From Wuchereria bancrofti (Eukaryota; Nematoda; Chromadorea; Rhabditida; Onchocercidae), in assembly GCA_005281725.1 (NCBI GenBank), contig SSBO01000010.1, positions 124,001 to 188,000 on the forward strand: DNA of 64,000 nucleotides. Direction: 5' to 3'. Shown here piece by piece: positions 1 to 12,500 of the stretch. The first letter of the stretch is position 1. Every line of letters starts with the position of its first letter. The notes beneath the pieces were generated by a model that made no database searches, was not told the origin of the DNA, and saw only the letters and a list, made by a program, of their open reading frames with translations. The translations under genes and the position numbers were made by a program.

Positions 1-162
1 TAAATTAATTAATAATATAACTGACTTATAAACCGAAATAGCAGAAGGCAATTAATTATATTTTTATTACTAATGAAAAAATTTTTCATTCATTACTCCT
101 TTGTTCTTTCACTCAAAAATGGATTTAGTTATTTTTGAAAATTATTTTTTCTTTCATTTCAG

Positions 163-462
163 GTATTCAGTTGCCCTGCAAATTTAGCATCACATCGCCG
201 TTGGCATAAACCACGCGGAAATGATGCGGTAACTGCCGCATCATCACAATCCTCCGTTTCCGCCTCCATAAATAACTTCATGTGTGCAACCTGTTCCGTA
301 ACATTTGATACTAAAAAAGCTTTCAAATTACATTCCGCACATTGCTCAACCATTCTTTCCAATAATTCTAGTCATACTCAAAATCATTTCTTAAATTTAT
401 TGCAACATAACACCTCGTCAAATTTAAAATCTAAAACAGATCAGCGAAAAATTTGCATATAA
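163..462 (+). CDS. egl-46: INSM/Nerfin/EGL-46-type zinc-finger transcription factor, last exon (5' part outside window)
   Basis: The exon begins after the acceptor at 153-162 (ctttcatttcag) and reads in frame to the TAA at 460-462. It encodes about 99 residues. The first 19 or so are FSCPANLASHRRWHKPRG-like, the signature half-finger of the INSM1/INSM2, Drosophila Nerfin and C. elegans EGL-46 family. The two cysteines of that finger must lie in the upstream exon, beyond the window. A second finger follows at 279-345 (C-x2-C ... H-x2-H-C, starting FMCATCSVTF). After it comes a low-complexity Asn/Ser-rich tail. Proteins of this family are nuclear repressors acting in neuronal differentiation. 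The family call rests on recalled similarity of the SCPANLASHRRWHKP block; egl-46 is the expected nematode member. Bases 1-162 are intron. Confidence 0.8.
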   Translation, partial: VFSCPANLASHRRWHKPRGNDAVTAASSQSSVSASINNFMCATCSVTFDTKKAFKLHSAHCSTILSNNSSHTQNHFLNLLQHNTSSNLKSKTDQRKICI

Positions 463-1705
463 TTAAGAAATTAGCATTAAATTGTGCAAAAATTTTCCAA
501 GAATTGAAATGAAAATTTGTGCAAATATATTTATTGATATGATTGAAATATTATTTAGAATTTAATCATATTTTTTACTTATACCAAAATTTTATTTCAA
601 TCTTTCTACCTCATTTGTTTAATTCCATTTTTCTTTTAACCATACAATTAATTTGATAATGGAATACTTACTTCATCTTATCATTTTTGATCTATTAAAT
701 AATTTAGCTCTTTCATTTCATTTCAAGTAAATTTCATTTTTTTTTTTTTTGAGAATTATGCAACGACTTTTCATTGCATCATTTTATTATCTCATAAATC
801 GTAAATATTATAATCATTCAGGATAATTATTTCTGTATTAATTTTAGGATATGCTATTATTGAACATTTGTATTTGATCTTTATAAATCAAATTTTTATC
901 AAGAATAAAAAATCAAGTTTTTATTAAGAAAAATTTTTGACTATTACAGTATTGTTTTAATTTTTTACCTTCTTTTCAATTTTTTTTTTTTGGTTAACTT
1001 TTTTCTCTTTTTTAAAAACATGTTTCTTTATTTAAAAATTTTTAACTATTATATTCAAAATAATATATTTTTGAGCAATAAATATCGATGTAAAATTATG
1101 CGTATAGCAAGCTAATGAATGCTGAGTATTTCTTAGTCAATTGTATATATATATGTATATCAATTATTATCAATTAATCATCGATAAAGTATTGATAAAC
1201 TGTAATACTTCTAATTACTATTATGTGCAACTATTTGACCTTTGATCACACCAATGATTTGATCTTTGATCATGCTCATATTGGCTATTAATGCAGCTAA
1301 TATTTTTATTGTCAGTTAAAAAAAAAAGAAAAAAAAAGGAAAGAATATTGGTAATAGTTGTAATAGTAGTAATAAGTAATGATGATAACACCTGCTCTCA
1401 TCTTTTTTGCATTTCTTCTTCAATGTAATTTATAATGACCTCTTGTGACCAAAGCTATAATCATCGTTTCGTTTTTTTGCATACAATAATTTGAATAACC
1501 TTAATTTACCGCAGTTGATTGTGATGGAAAGAGAGAGAGGGAGAGAAAGAGAGAGAGAAAAAAAAATTATTTGCAATTTAGAAAAAATATTTGAGGAAAA
1601 AGTACAAATATTGCTGAGTATTTTAAATTTAGTGAAATAAAATAAAACGAAAAAATTGTTGAAATCTTCCTAAAATTTCATTTTCCTTTCTTTCTTTTTT
1701 TTTTT
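463..1705. other. intergenic, AT-rich, no gene seen
   Basis: This holds the 3' flank of the EGL-46-like gene. It contains short poly-T and poly-A runs and a GA-rich run at 1524-1560. No open frame with splice signals was found on either strand. Confidence 0.6.
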
Positions 1706-3460
1706 AAATTTTACCATATCCAATGATAGCAATACAAATAAATTATTAAATTAATTTAAATTAACCATTACTAATTTGATCAAAAACAAACATAAAAAAG
1801 AGGAAAAAAAAGAAAGAAAGGATAGAATTGTTAGAATTGAATTTTATATTGAAATTATGCAAAGTTGCAAAATTTTTATTATTATTCATGTTATATCATA
1901 GTAAATTGCATTGCTTCTGTTGAATAAATCATTCTTTTATACTTCTTTTCTCTCTTTTTTAATTAATAATTACCATTTCATTTAGGAAATCAGTAATAAA
2001 TTTCAAAAGTGAAACCAAACTACAAAATATATTTTCAAATGAAGCAAAAAAGTAACTTAAGTATTTGTTGTAAGTTAGAACAAAAATATCTTTTTGCATA
2101 AGTTACGATTATCAGTTAATTAATTGTACAATAATAGTGTAAAAGTTTCTACAGAAATAATATCAAATCGTGTTAGACTTGTCATAATCTTTGAGTAGTC
2201 AAAACTGACTAATTAAAGAGTTACTTAAAATTACTACTTTGAAAATTCTTTTTATTTTAATATTCATAATAATGTATGAAAGTTTTATCTTTTGCCGCAT
2301 AGTATACACTGACAGTATCTTTCAGAAAATCACTGAACTAACTGATATCATTCAGATATGTTAACTTAACTGATATCATTCAGATATGTTAGCTTAACTG
2401 ATATCATTCAGATATGTTAACTTAACCGATATCATTTAGATATGTTAAGTTAATTGATACCATTCAGATATGTTAACTTAACTGATATCATTCAGATATG
2501 TTAACTTAACTGATATCATTCAGATATGTTAACTTAACTGATATCATTCAGATATGTTAACTTAACTGATATCATTCAGATATGTTAACTTAACTGATAT
2601 CATTCAGATATGTTAACTTAACTGATATCATTCAGATATGTTAACTTAACTGATATCATTCAGATAAGAAAAGAAATCATATTAAAAATTTTTAAATTTT
2701 ACCATATCCAATGATAGCAATACAAATAAATTATTAAATTAATTTAAATTAACCATTACTAATTTGATCAAAAACAAACACAAAAAAGAGGAAAAAAAAG
2801 AAAGAAAGGATAGAATTGTTAGAATTGAATTTTATATTGAAATTATGCAAAGTTGCAAAATTTTTATTATTATTCATGTTATATCATAGTAAATTGCATT
2901 GCTTCTGTTGAATAAATCATTCTTTTATACTTCTTTTCTCTCTTTTTTAATTAATAATTACCATTTCATTTAGGAAATCAGTAATAAATTTCAAAAGTGA
3001 AACCAAACTACAAAATATATTTTCAAATGAAGCAAAAAAGTAACTTAAGTATTTGTTGTAAGTTAGAACAAAAATATCTTTTTGCATAAGTTACGATTAT
3101 CAGTTAATTAATTGTACAATAATAGTGTAAAAGTTTCTACAGAAATAATATCAAATCGTGTTAGACTTGTCATAATCTTTGAGTAGTCAAAACTGACTAA
3201 TTAAAGAGTTACTTAAAATTACTACTTTGAAAATTCTTTTTATTTTAATATTCATAATAATGTATGAAAGTTTTATCTTTTGCCGCATAGTATACACTGA
3301 CAGTATCTTTCAGAAAATCACTGAACTAACTGATATCATTCAGATATGTTAACTTAACTGATATCATTCAGATTCAGATATGTTAGCTTAACTGATATCA
3401 TTCAGATTCAGATATGTTAACTTAACCGATATCATTTAGATATGTTAAGTTAATTGATAC
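1706..3460. repeat. tandem direct duplication of about 755-770 bp, offset 988 bp
   Basis: Bases 1706-2460 and 2694-3460 are near-identical. Matching landmarks lie exactly 988 bp apart (for example accatatccaatgatagc at 1713 and 2701, and cactgaacta at 2331 and 3319). I see one substitution (aaacataaaa versus aaacacaaaa). In the second copy the repeat at the end carries two extra 6-bp units. Between the copies lies an expanded 28-bp satellite. It could be a young duplication or an assembly artefact next to unresolved repeats. Confidence 0.9.
2330..2666 (+). repeat. 28-bp satellite, about 12 units
   Basis: The unit is ACTGATATCATTCAGATATG followed by TTAACTTA. Units 2-4 carry substitutions (TTAGC, ACCGATATCATTTAG, AAGTTAATTGATAC). 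From about 2480 onward the units are almost identical, which suggests recent expansion. The unit contains the palindromes TGATATCA and GTTAAC. A shorter array of the same unit, with TTCAGATTCAGA variants, is at 3325-3460. Confidence 0.9.
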
Positions 3461-3587
3461 CTCTCTCAAATGGACAGTTAATTGCATTAATTGCTCATTT
3501 AAATAATTCAAACTTCCCTTTTTTTTTTCCCCAAACTCTCGTACCGTTATCTGAGGAATAGAACGATAATGGTGCGAGAATAAGGTG

Positions 3588-4275
3588 AATGAATGAATGA
3601 ATGATTGAATGAATGAATGAATGAATGAATGAATGAATGAATGAATGAATGAATGAATGAATGAATGAATGAATGAATGAATGAATGAATGAATGAATGA
3701 ATGAATGAATGAATGAATGAATGAATGAATGAATGAATGAATGAATGAATGAATGAATGAATGAATGAATGAATGAATGAATGAATGAATGAATGAATGA
3801 ATGAATGAATGAATGAATGAATGAATGAATGAATGAATGAATGAATGAATGAATGAATGAATGAATGAATGAATGAATGAATGAATGAATGAATGAATGA
3901 ATGAATGAATGAATGAATGAATGAATGAATGAATGAATGAATGAATGAATGAATGAATGAATGAATGAATGAATGAATGAATGAATGAATGAATGAATGA
4001 ATGAATGAGTNNNNNAATGAACGAAGGAACGAATGAACGAATGAACGAATGAACGAATGAACGAATGAACGAATGAACGAATGAACGAATGAACGAATGA
4101 ACGAATGAACGAATGAACGAATGAACGAATGAACGAATGAACGAATGAACGAATGAATGAATGAATGAATGAATGAATGAATGAATGAATGAATGAATGA
4201 ATGAATGAATGAATGAATGAATGAATGAATGAATGAATGAATGAATGAATGAATGAATGAATGATTGATTGAATG
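3588..4275. repeat. TGAA tetranucleotide microsatellite with an ATGAACGA sub-array
   Basis: About 690 bp of (TGAA)n. From 4016 to about 4152 the unit changes to an 8-mer, ATGAACGA, and then reverts to TGAA. An N gap at 4011-4015 marks the junction, so true length is unknown. The long His-Ser-Phe-Ile frame on the minus strand is only this repeat read as codons. Confidence 0.95.
4011..4015. other. assembly gap (NNNNN)
   Basis: Five N bases sit exactly where the TGAA array changes to its ATGAACGA variant. Confidence 0.99.
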
Positions 4276-6347
4276 ATTGAATGATGTTAAACATATCTAA
4301 CTAGCCTTGACATCATCACTAGAACTCCTACATTTAGATGGTAGTCAAATTAGACGTAATTACAGAATTCATCACTAAATACTTTCCCAAGAAGTCAACA
4401 ACACAACAGTATTATTAATAATGATGAAAATGGATAAATAAAAGAGGATAAGGGAGAGAGAGAGAGGGAGAGAGAGAAAGAAAGAAAGAGCGATGTAGAA
4501 GAAAACTTTTTACTGTAAAATTTTATTATGAGCATAAAATAAAATCATATTGTAAAAATAATAAATAGATAGTGTTATTTAAATTGATGTTTATGCCATA
4601 ATTAAGTTTTCCATTTTTCGTTTTTTTTTTCCTTTTTAAATTTTATGAAATCTTTTTAAAATCTACTCTAAAACTATAGAAGATAAAAAATTTTTTGCAT
4701 AATTTAACTTTCTTATATGATGGAAATTAATGAATAAAATTGTTAAAATTTGAATAAAAATGCCAGTCATGTAATATTATTGCAATGAACAGATGGTATA
4801 AAGCAAAGAGAGCAGAAAGATATCCGAGAATATTTATATTTCATTGAACATCTTTAGTTTCCTCCTTGTAATATTATCCTTGTTAATAATTAAATAGTCT
4901 AACGAGAAGCAAATAAGACGAAAATAAAATCATTTATCATTTTCAAGATTATTTCAATCATCTTCATTTCACTTAGAATTAATATAATTCATTCATTTAA
5001 TACCATTTCATTTTTAATGATTATTATTATTAACAAGAAAAGAAAAATAATTAATAAAATTTAAATAAATTATTGAACATAGATTAAACATAGAAAATTA
5101 TATAATAATAATCATTATAATAATCTTCCTAATAATAATCATCATTAAGTGAAATGGTATCGAATGATTGAATGAATTATTAAGAAAATTCCGATTTTAA
5201 AAGTTATTTAAATTTATTTACATAAATTATTTTCGAAATTATTTAACAAAAGTATGGTACATCATACAGTGCTTATATTAAAATGTATTCAATTTTATCC
5301 CATAAAAAAAAAGAATGATTTAAATAAAATCCAAATAGTTTTGTAAAAAATAAAAAGGTTTCAATGCCAAAAAAGAGAAAAAAAAAATGGGAAAAAATTC
5401 GATTGAACTTTTCTGCTTTTTCTTCTTTTTATTTTTTGTAAACCAATAAATCAACTAAAAATAATAAAATTCTTTCTGTCATTGAACATTTCAACTAATA
5501 ATCAATCAAATTATAAAATCTCATTGCTAAAGTTTTTGCTAATGCTTAAAGAAAGTAACACTTAGCAGTAATAAATATGAAAATTTTAATAAATTAGCAA
5601 CTCATTTCTTTTTCTTGCTCTCTCTCTCTCACATTTCATACAAATTTTTAAAAAGCTGCTGTCATCAAAAAGATTGGACGAATGCATAATAAATTGCATT
5701 CTCAAATAGAATTTATTTCAATTTATGCTGTGAAGCGTATCTTTTTATTGGAAAATTAGATATTTTTGAATGAATTATATCTTATTTAATAAAAGTATCA
5801 CTGAAAGATAAAACGTATTTCAAACCAAAGAAAAAACTATAATTAATAAGCTAATAATTAATCAAGAATTAAGTAAAATTTATTAATAAAATAATTGTTG
5901 AAAAGGTAAAATTTGTCATCTAAAAACTTTAAGAACCAATTTTCTGAAAAACATGAAAGGTTTAATTCATTAATTAAAAATCACGAACCACTTAAAATCA
6001 TGAGGGAAACATAAGAATGCAATATGACAAAAGTACAATGAAGTAAGTTTTCCGAAACAGAAGAAAAAAAGAAGCAATTTAAAAAACGGATTCAGGTATT
6101 TCGACACAATAATATTTTTCAGTGACAATTTTTATACTTTTTCAACAGTTACAATTTTTATACTTTCTTAATGAAATGTGTAGTAATACCGGAGCAGTTA
6201 AAAAAGAAGAAAAACAATTGTAATATACAGACAAATGCATATTTTAAAGTTGATTAATAGTATTTTATTATTGTCATTGATTATAATACAGCAAAACGGA
6301 AAGATTTAAGACGACCGGAAAGAGAAAGAGAAAAAAAAAACACTTCT
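4276..6347. other. intergenic, with one imperfect inverted repeat
   Basis: AT-rich DNA without convincing exons. A GA-rich run lies at 4455-4490. An imperfect inverted repeat pairs about 4985-5033 with about 5128-5180 (left arm aattcattcatttaatacc; the right arm is its near reverse complement). Confidence 0.55.
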
Positions 6348-8489
6348 TTATTGCTTTCGGCAAAACACAAACCGACAATGAATTTCATTAATTTCAGTTG
6401 GTTGTGCTGCTTTCTCATCGTAATCCACCCATTCCTTAATTCAAAATTATAACAATAAGATCTGAACTTCATTAGTTCAAATTCATTTAACAATAAAAAC
6501 AATAATATAGATGATTTTAAAAGATTTTCTTAAATTATAATCATTAATTGTTGCAAAACATCAATTGATGCTTCATGATGACAACAACCAAATTATTCTA
6601 TTTAATCTAATTTTTTCTTATTTAATCAAATCACTTATAATCTTAACTGCAATTATTTTATTTGCACATCAAAATTATGTAAATTAAAAGAGCAAGTAAA
6701 AACCTTTTCAGTATTAAATAGAATACAATGATACAACAGAAAATGAAACATCCTGTGACATCATTGTAAAATATTACTTTTTCCTTTCCAAAAGAAAGAA
6801 AAAATGAAACAATACAAATATGTTTAATTGTTGTGCATGTATTAATGATAAGTTAAGATTACTTTAATAAAATTCGTCTTTAACATCGATTATGTAAATT
6901 AAAAGAGTAACTGAAAACCTTTTCAGTAAGATCAATATTTTCGAAAACAGTTGCTGATTCGATTCCAATAGCTTGCCATCCTGACTGAAATTATGATTTA
7001 TATTATAGAAACAACATTACATAAGCAAATATCAGTATAAGCAAGCAATACAATAAACTTCTAAAAAATCAATTTTAAAGACTAAGCATTACGTATACTT
7101 TAATAATACTATTTAACTCCTTGGCATTTCAAATTAATTATTATTTAACCACTTACTTATCCTATTATTTAACTTATTATTGTTTATTATCGAAACTTAA
7201 GTATGGATTTTAAATTAAGAGGAAGAAAAAACAAAAACAAACTCGAGGATCAAAATCAGTCGGTTCCAAGCCACGACAATCAAATCTAACCAATTCACTG
7301 TAGTCATCATTGCTTGTATAAGGTTGAAATGAATCTTTTACAATTTCTGTAGAAATAGTACAATTATATATCGAAAGGAATAAACTCAAATTTTAACTCA
7401 TTTTCATTGCATCATATAATTAGCATATATTAATGCTAAAAAAATTCTTTTTTTTAAATTAAAATGGACATTTTAAAAGCAAGTACATAGCGTAATTTCA
7501 AATATGACTTCTAATAAATTCTACAAAATTATCACAAGAAATTGCTTACCGAGCGAATTTATCCTGCTACATAATTTACACTTTTCTAATATATTTGCAA
7601 CTCCTCTGCTTCCAGGCATATCAAACTTTTCCTGAAAAAATTTCAATAATAAAAAAGGATATATTAATTCATATCTTTTCTTTTTTTTTCAACTTCTATC
7701 ATTTCTTCAAATCATAAACTAATCACTGCGCATTTCATAATTACAATCATAATTTTAGAACAACAACAAACAACTTACCTCTTCAATAACATATTGCCAA
7801 TGTGCCGGTTCTTCACCACAATTCGTGCATTTTAACTGTAACATTTATAATTATCGCTGATAAATCTTGAATCTCTGCTAAAATATATGATAAAATAATT
7901 ATGATAAAATATGATTTATGATATATGATAGAAATAGATGATGATAAGGATTTCTAGAATCTGATTCTGCTAAAATTTCAGCATTGAAAAGGTCGAAAAA
8001 TGACGCAATATTAGCAGTATTATTATTAGTAGTAGAAACTTAGAATTATGACGTAATATTACTTAGAATTATGAATCTCTCAAATTAATCGGTAATGATA
8101 ACCACCTTGCATTATGATTTGTGGAATATATCACGATGGTAGGTCAGCCAATACCTATTTTCTACGATGAAATTTCATATCTATAATTTGTTTTTTTTTT
8201 TTCTCTTTGGAATATTAAATGAAAAAATGCCATTGAAACCTTTAAATGCCATCGAAATTTGCTCCAATCACCCATTGGTTGCAATGAAGTTACATTCACC
8301 ATATTGGCTTTCAATTGTAGCGCAATAATAGGCTGAAAATAAATTTAAATTTTCCTAAAAAAATTTATTTCATAAAGTTGCCATAAAGAAATAAAAAAGC
8401 TTAGGATATGAAATCTAAAGCTTAAAACTTAAATGAAAATAATGAATTTTATATCAAGAATATTTCCCCAAAGAATAGAAACTTACCAT
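6348..8489 (-). CDS. CXXC-motif zinc-binding protein (CZIB / C1orf123 / UPF0587 family)
   Basis: Seven coding exons: 8487-8489 (only the ATG), 8240-8332, 7779-7835, 7550-7631, 7243-7346, 6919-6984, 6348-6434. All phases match, giving 163 aa; human CZIB is about 160 aa. Family blocks in order: IALQLKANMVNVTSLQP; the first CXXC in LKCTNCGEE with HWQYV; the second CXXC in KCKLCSR; CRGLEPTDFDPR; GIESATVFENIDL; EWVDYDEKA; C-terminus HCRFVFCRKQ. The four cysteines of the two CXXC motifs bind zinc in this family, whose cellular role is still poorly defined. The 5'UTR exon starts at 8518 after tctttttag, consistent with trans-splicing. The last intron carries a decayed copy of its own 5' splice-site region (see findings). 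Confidence 0.93.
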
Positions 8490-9511
8490 AGCATTAACAA
8501 ATTCACAAGATGATTGTCCTAAAAAGATATGTTTAAAATATGAAAAATAAACATAAATAAAAGGTAAGCAAATGGCTATTATAAAACTAAACGATTTAAA
8601 ATATTTCAATCAAACCGACATATCTAGCAATAAATTATATTCTTTGCAAAGATATAATCAAATGAAGGATTACAAGAGTAATTTGTACCAGACAGCGATA
8701 ATTTTTCAGATTTTTTTTCGAAGATCAGAGATAATGATTTGGCTCTTTTATTTCTTTAAAGAATATTAAATTAATTTATAACTAGCTATTAATTAAGAAT
8801 TACTATTACTGGTGATGTAAAAGGCAAAGAAAATATGAGAAATATTTTATGAAACATGAACAGTATCAAATATAACAAACAAAAATTAACTTAATATTTC
8901 CTAATGTTCGATCTTGAGCATACCTTTACACTACAATGACAGGTAATCCTTTGCAACTTTTCATTTGTATTCAGAATTTTGAACGTATAAAGGACATATC
9001 ATAAACATTGACAGTCAGCAATATTTGTTGGTGACACAAAAAATAAATAGAACTAAATTTTGTTAAATTCGAAATAAACACTTGTTAAATTTCGAATTTC
9101 AATTAGAATTTAGAAACCTGTAGCTAAGTAATCAGTTAAATTAGAATGAAAATAAGCGCAACTTGAACAATGTCCGGAGATCTTTCTTTCTATGTAATCA
9201 ACAAAAACTAACATAATATGATTTTAAAGTATTTAAGATTAAATCAATTAAAAACAAAAATATTCTACGAAATGCACGATGATTTGCAAGATATCATAGC
9301 AAAGAAATCATCGAAAGTGAATAATGAAGTCTTTTTTTAAATTTTCTACAACTTTTTAAGCAATTTGAAGGAAATCTTTTTGTTTAGAAATTATCGCGCT
9401 GAAAGCATGCTCCAGTCTTTTCTTGAAATCTTCAGTTTTAAGATGCAACTAACTGAGTAACTATAAATCTTTTTAAAAGTTCTAAACGCTTTCACAAATT
9501 TATTAATAATA
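8490..9511. other. spacer between CZIB and GTPBP6
   Basis: About 1 kb holding the short CZIB 5'UTR exon (from 8518) and the 3' flank of GTPBP6. No further exon is seen. The plus-strand frame at 8572-8769 lacks splice signals and resemblance to any protein. Confidence 0.6.
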
Positions 9512-12500
9512 TCAAATTTTTGAAAACGAAAAATTAGCTCTAAATTTGCTAAATTCATTATCATCCATAATAACGTTACAAAGCAAATAATTATTGTCTT
9601 CCGATGGGATCGGTTGACCAACAAGAAAGGAATATTTACATAAATATGAAAATGCTTCTGAATGTGGACGTAATTTCAATCGGCGAATTGTTACACCACT
9701 GATTGTTAGCACTCTCTGCAAAATTTCGAATTATAAATTTGAATTTGAAAAAAAAGTTCGATTAGTTCTGCGTAAAATTTCTAGCAAATAATTTCTACTA
9801 TAATATACTTAAAAATAACTGAATTAAAATAAACCGAATAAATTAAAATTTGAGACAGAGAACAAGCTATAGATATTTGATGGAACACCAGGAAAATTAT
9901 AGAAGCCATAAAAATATTTAAGATTATTTGGGCATAAGAAATATAAAATAAAACTTATTCATTATAAAAAAAAATGAATACCTTATCAACAGCAGCCAGC
10001 AACTCAACAAATCCACGACCATCAGCACAAGAGACAAAATATGTGTTAGGCTCATTAGGAGGTAATCGACACAATTTATCAATTTTATTTCCAACCCGAA
10101 TCACTGATTTTAATAATTCATTTCGAACTTTTAGTGCTGATAATGTTTTCATGACGACATTACGTTGTGTAAGATAATCAGGATTTGAAACATCTTCTAC
10201 ATGCAACAATAAATCCTGAAAAATTTTTCAACATGTTAAACTAATTGATTAAAAAAAATTAGATACTAAAACTTCAATGCATATTACTTGTATATATGTA
10301 TCATTTTTTTTTCTTTTGAAAAGATTGAGATGAATTCATTTAAAACTAACAGCATTTGCAACATGATTTAGTGTAGCTTGAAAAGATGCAAGTAATTGGG
10401 TAGGTAGATTCGATATGAATCCAATTGTATCGGCAAAAAGTATTGGTAAACCGGATGGTAACCGGAAAACATGAAGTGATGTATCCAGTGTAGCAAATAA
10501 ACGATCTTCAACATATAAATTTCGTCCTGTTAATCTGTAAACCGACAAAATTAAAATATAATTAAAGAAATCGGAGTGAAACAACAAATATTCACAAAAT
10601 TTTAAGGTGTTATTTTTAGGAAATAATGTTCCACTCAATCATCATCAATTTAACTGTTTGTTTTTTTTCCATCAGAAATAAAAAAAAAAATTAGAAGTAA
10701 CCTTTTAATCAATGAACTTTTGCCAGCATTTGTATATCCAACTACAGCAACCACTGTTCGTATGTTTTTCTGAGCTTCACCAATTCGCAAATTAACTTTC
10801 TCTTCCACTGCAGCTTTTAAACATTTTCGCAAATGCTGCTCACGATATCGTAAAACTTCTAGTCTTTCGGCTCTAAAAATTCATCTACTCAAAGTTATCC
10901 TCTCAGACATTGAAAATGACCATATTCAGTTTCTGTTTGAATAAGACTACTACTCCGTCAAATTGATATCTAATAGATCACATCGATATCCTAATCAAAT
11001 CGATATCTAATAAATCACTGTGATTAAGAAAAATTTTCCACGACATAACAACCATCCCAATTATTTAAAAAAGAAATCTGAATTTTTTTAATTTAATAAA
11101 ATCAAATCCAGCAAGCAAACTTTGATTTCTCGGATGTGTCGAGATGAAGAAGAGATGGATCTACATGCAATTCATACATAGATAATAATCGCTGCCTGTA
11201 GAAAAAAAAAATGTTTCAAATTTCTTACAAGTAAAATTTGATATAATCCAAAATATTATAAATGCTAAAGCCAACGAATGATAAAATTTGATATAAAAAA
11301 TAACCTTATGTAAGGAATTTCAGCAAGTTGAATTTGTAATTTAGCTTCCTTTGTCTTAGCAAATATTTTAAAAATGAGCAATACTATATTGTAACGATCA
11401 TATATTGGAGTACGAAAAATTGATGTCAATTCAGCCTAAATAAGATCTCAATGAATTTCATTTGGATTTTTTAGAATATTAAATTTTAACTTTTTATTTC
11501 AAATTGAAAAACTTAAAGGCTTGAAGCAATCGTTGCTAGGTTAAATCATAAACAAAATGACTGAGCTTTGTGTAAAGTTATACTTCAACTATAATTGAGA
11601 AAAATAAGAGACGTCCTTACTTAGCAATTCGAAAATAATGTTGAAAAAAAAAAACCTGTTGCTTTGGTGATAAAATATCAACATCGATCATCAATGCTGT
11701 AGCAGAGATTTTTTCTTTGAGAGCAATTATTCGCTGAATACGTCCACTACCCCAAAGACGCTTCTTTTTAGTAGAGCGATCGGTGCTTACCGCCGTTGTC
11801 CTGTAACAAAATAAATTCAAAATAGCAAATTTAAATCAGATCATTCAATTTACTCAGTTAATAAATTCTCTCAATTAAAACACTCACATAGATTCCTGTC
11901 ATGATGTGAAAATGTTAAGTGATTTTAAAAATATTATCAGAATAAAGCAACATATACTTCCGTCAGTCTAAAATTTTTTATTTATTTTTTTTAAACGTTC
12001 GGACTATCGTGACAATTCTATTAAAAGGAAATTAAATAACCGTTTTGAGATGCATAATCAACAATGTTACCTGAACAAACCTGGGAAATATTCTGTCTAA
12101 TCAATAAATTAGAAAACTAAGCAAGAAAAAAAAAGGAAAAATCATATTTAAACTTACTGAACATAGATATTTCTAGAAGGAACCGTTTAAAGTTTACTAT
12201 TAAAAAAAAAAAAAAAAAAAAGGTTGGAATAAAAACATACTCCATAACTTTGAAATTCGGCAAAGTATTGACCAATGCAACTGCTTCTTCCAATTGTAGC
12301 TTAGCTCTCGCTGGATTTAAATCAAAGAAACGTCCTCGACGTAATCGTGGATGAATGAGTAAAATACGTTGTACTCCGGGCGCTATACTTTGTATACCAT
12401 ATGATTTTGAAATAATGTTGAATTCATCATTCATTTGTACGGCTCCTTCCGATATCTTCGTACAAAAATGACGTCCGGAACACAATGAAACAGAAATTTT

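Noticed and set aside
2330..3460. Regularly spaced repeats as a CRISPR-like array
   Set aside because: Units abut without unique spacers, and the genome is eukaryotic; it is satellite DNA.
3422..4294. Long minus-strand frame of repeated His-Ser-Phe-Ile
   Set aside because: It is the TGAA microsatellite read in codons, spans an N gap and has no splice or start context.
6281..6502. 73-codon minus-strand frame overlapping the CZIB last exon
   Set aside because: Different frame from the supported CZIB exon (6348-6434), which matches the family C-terminus.
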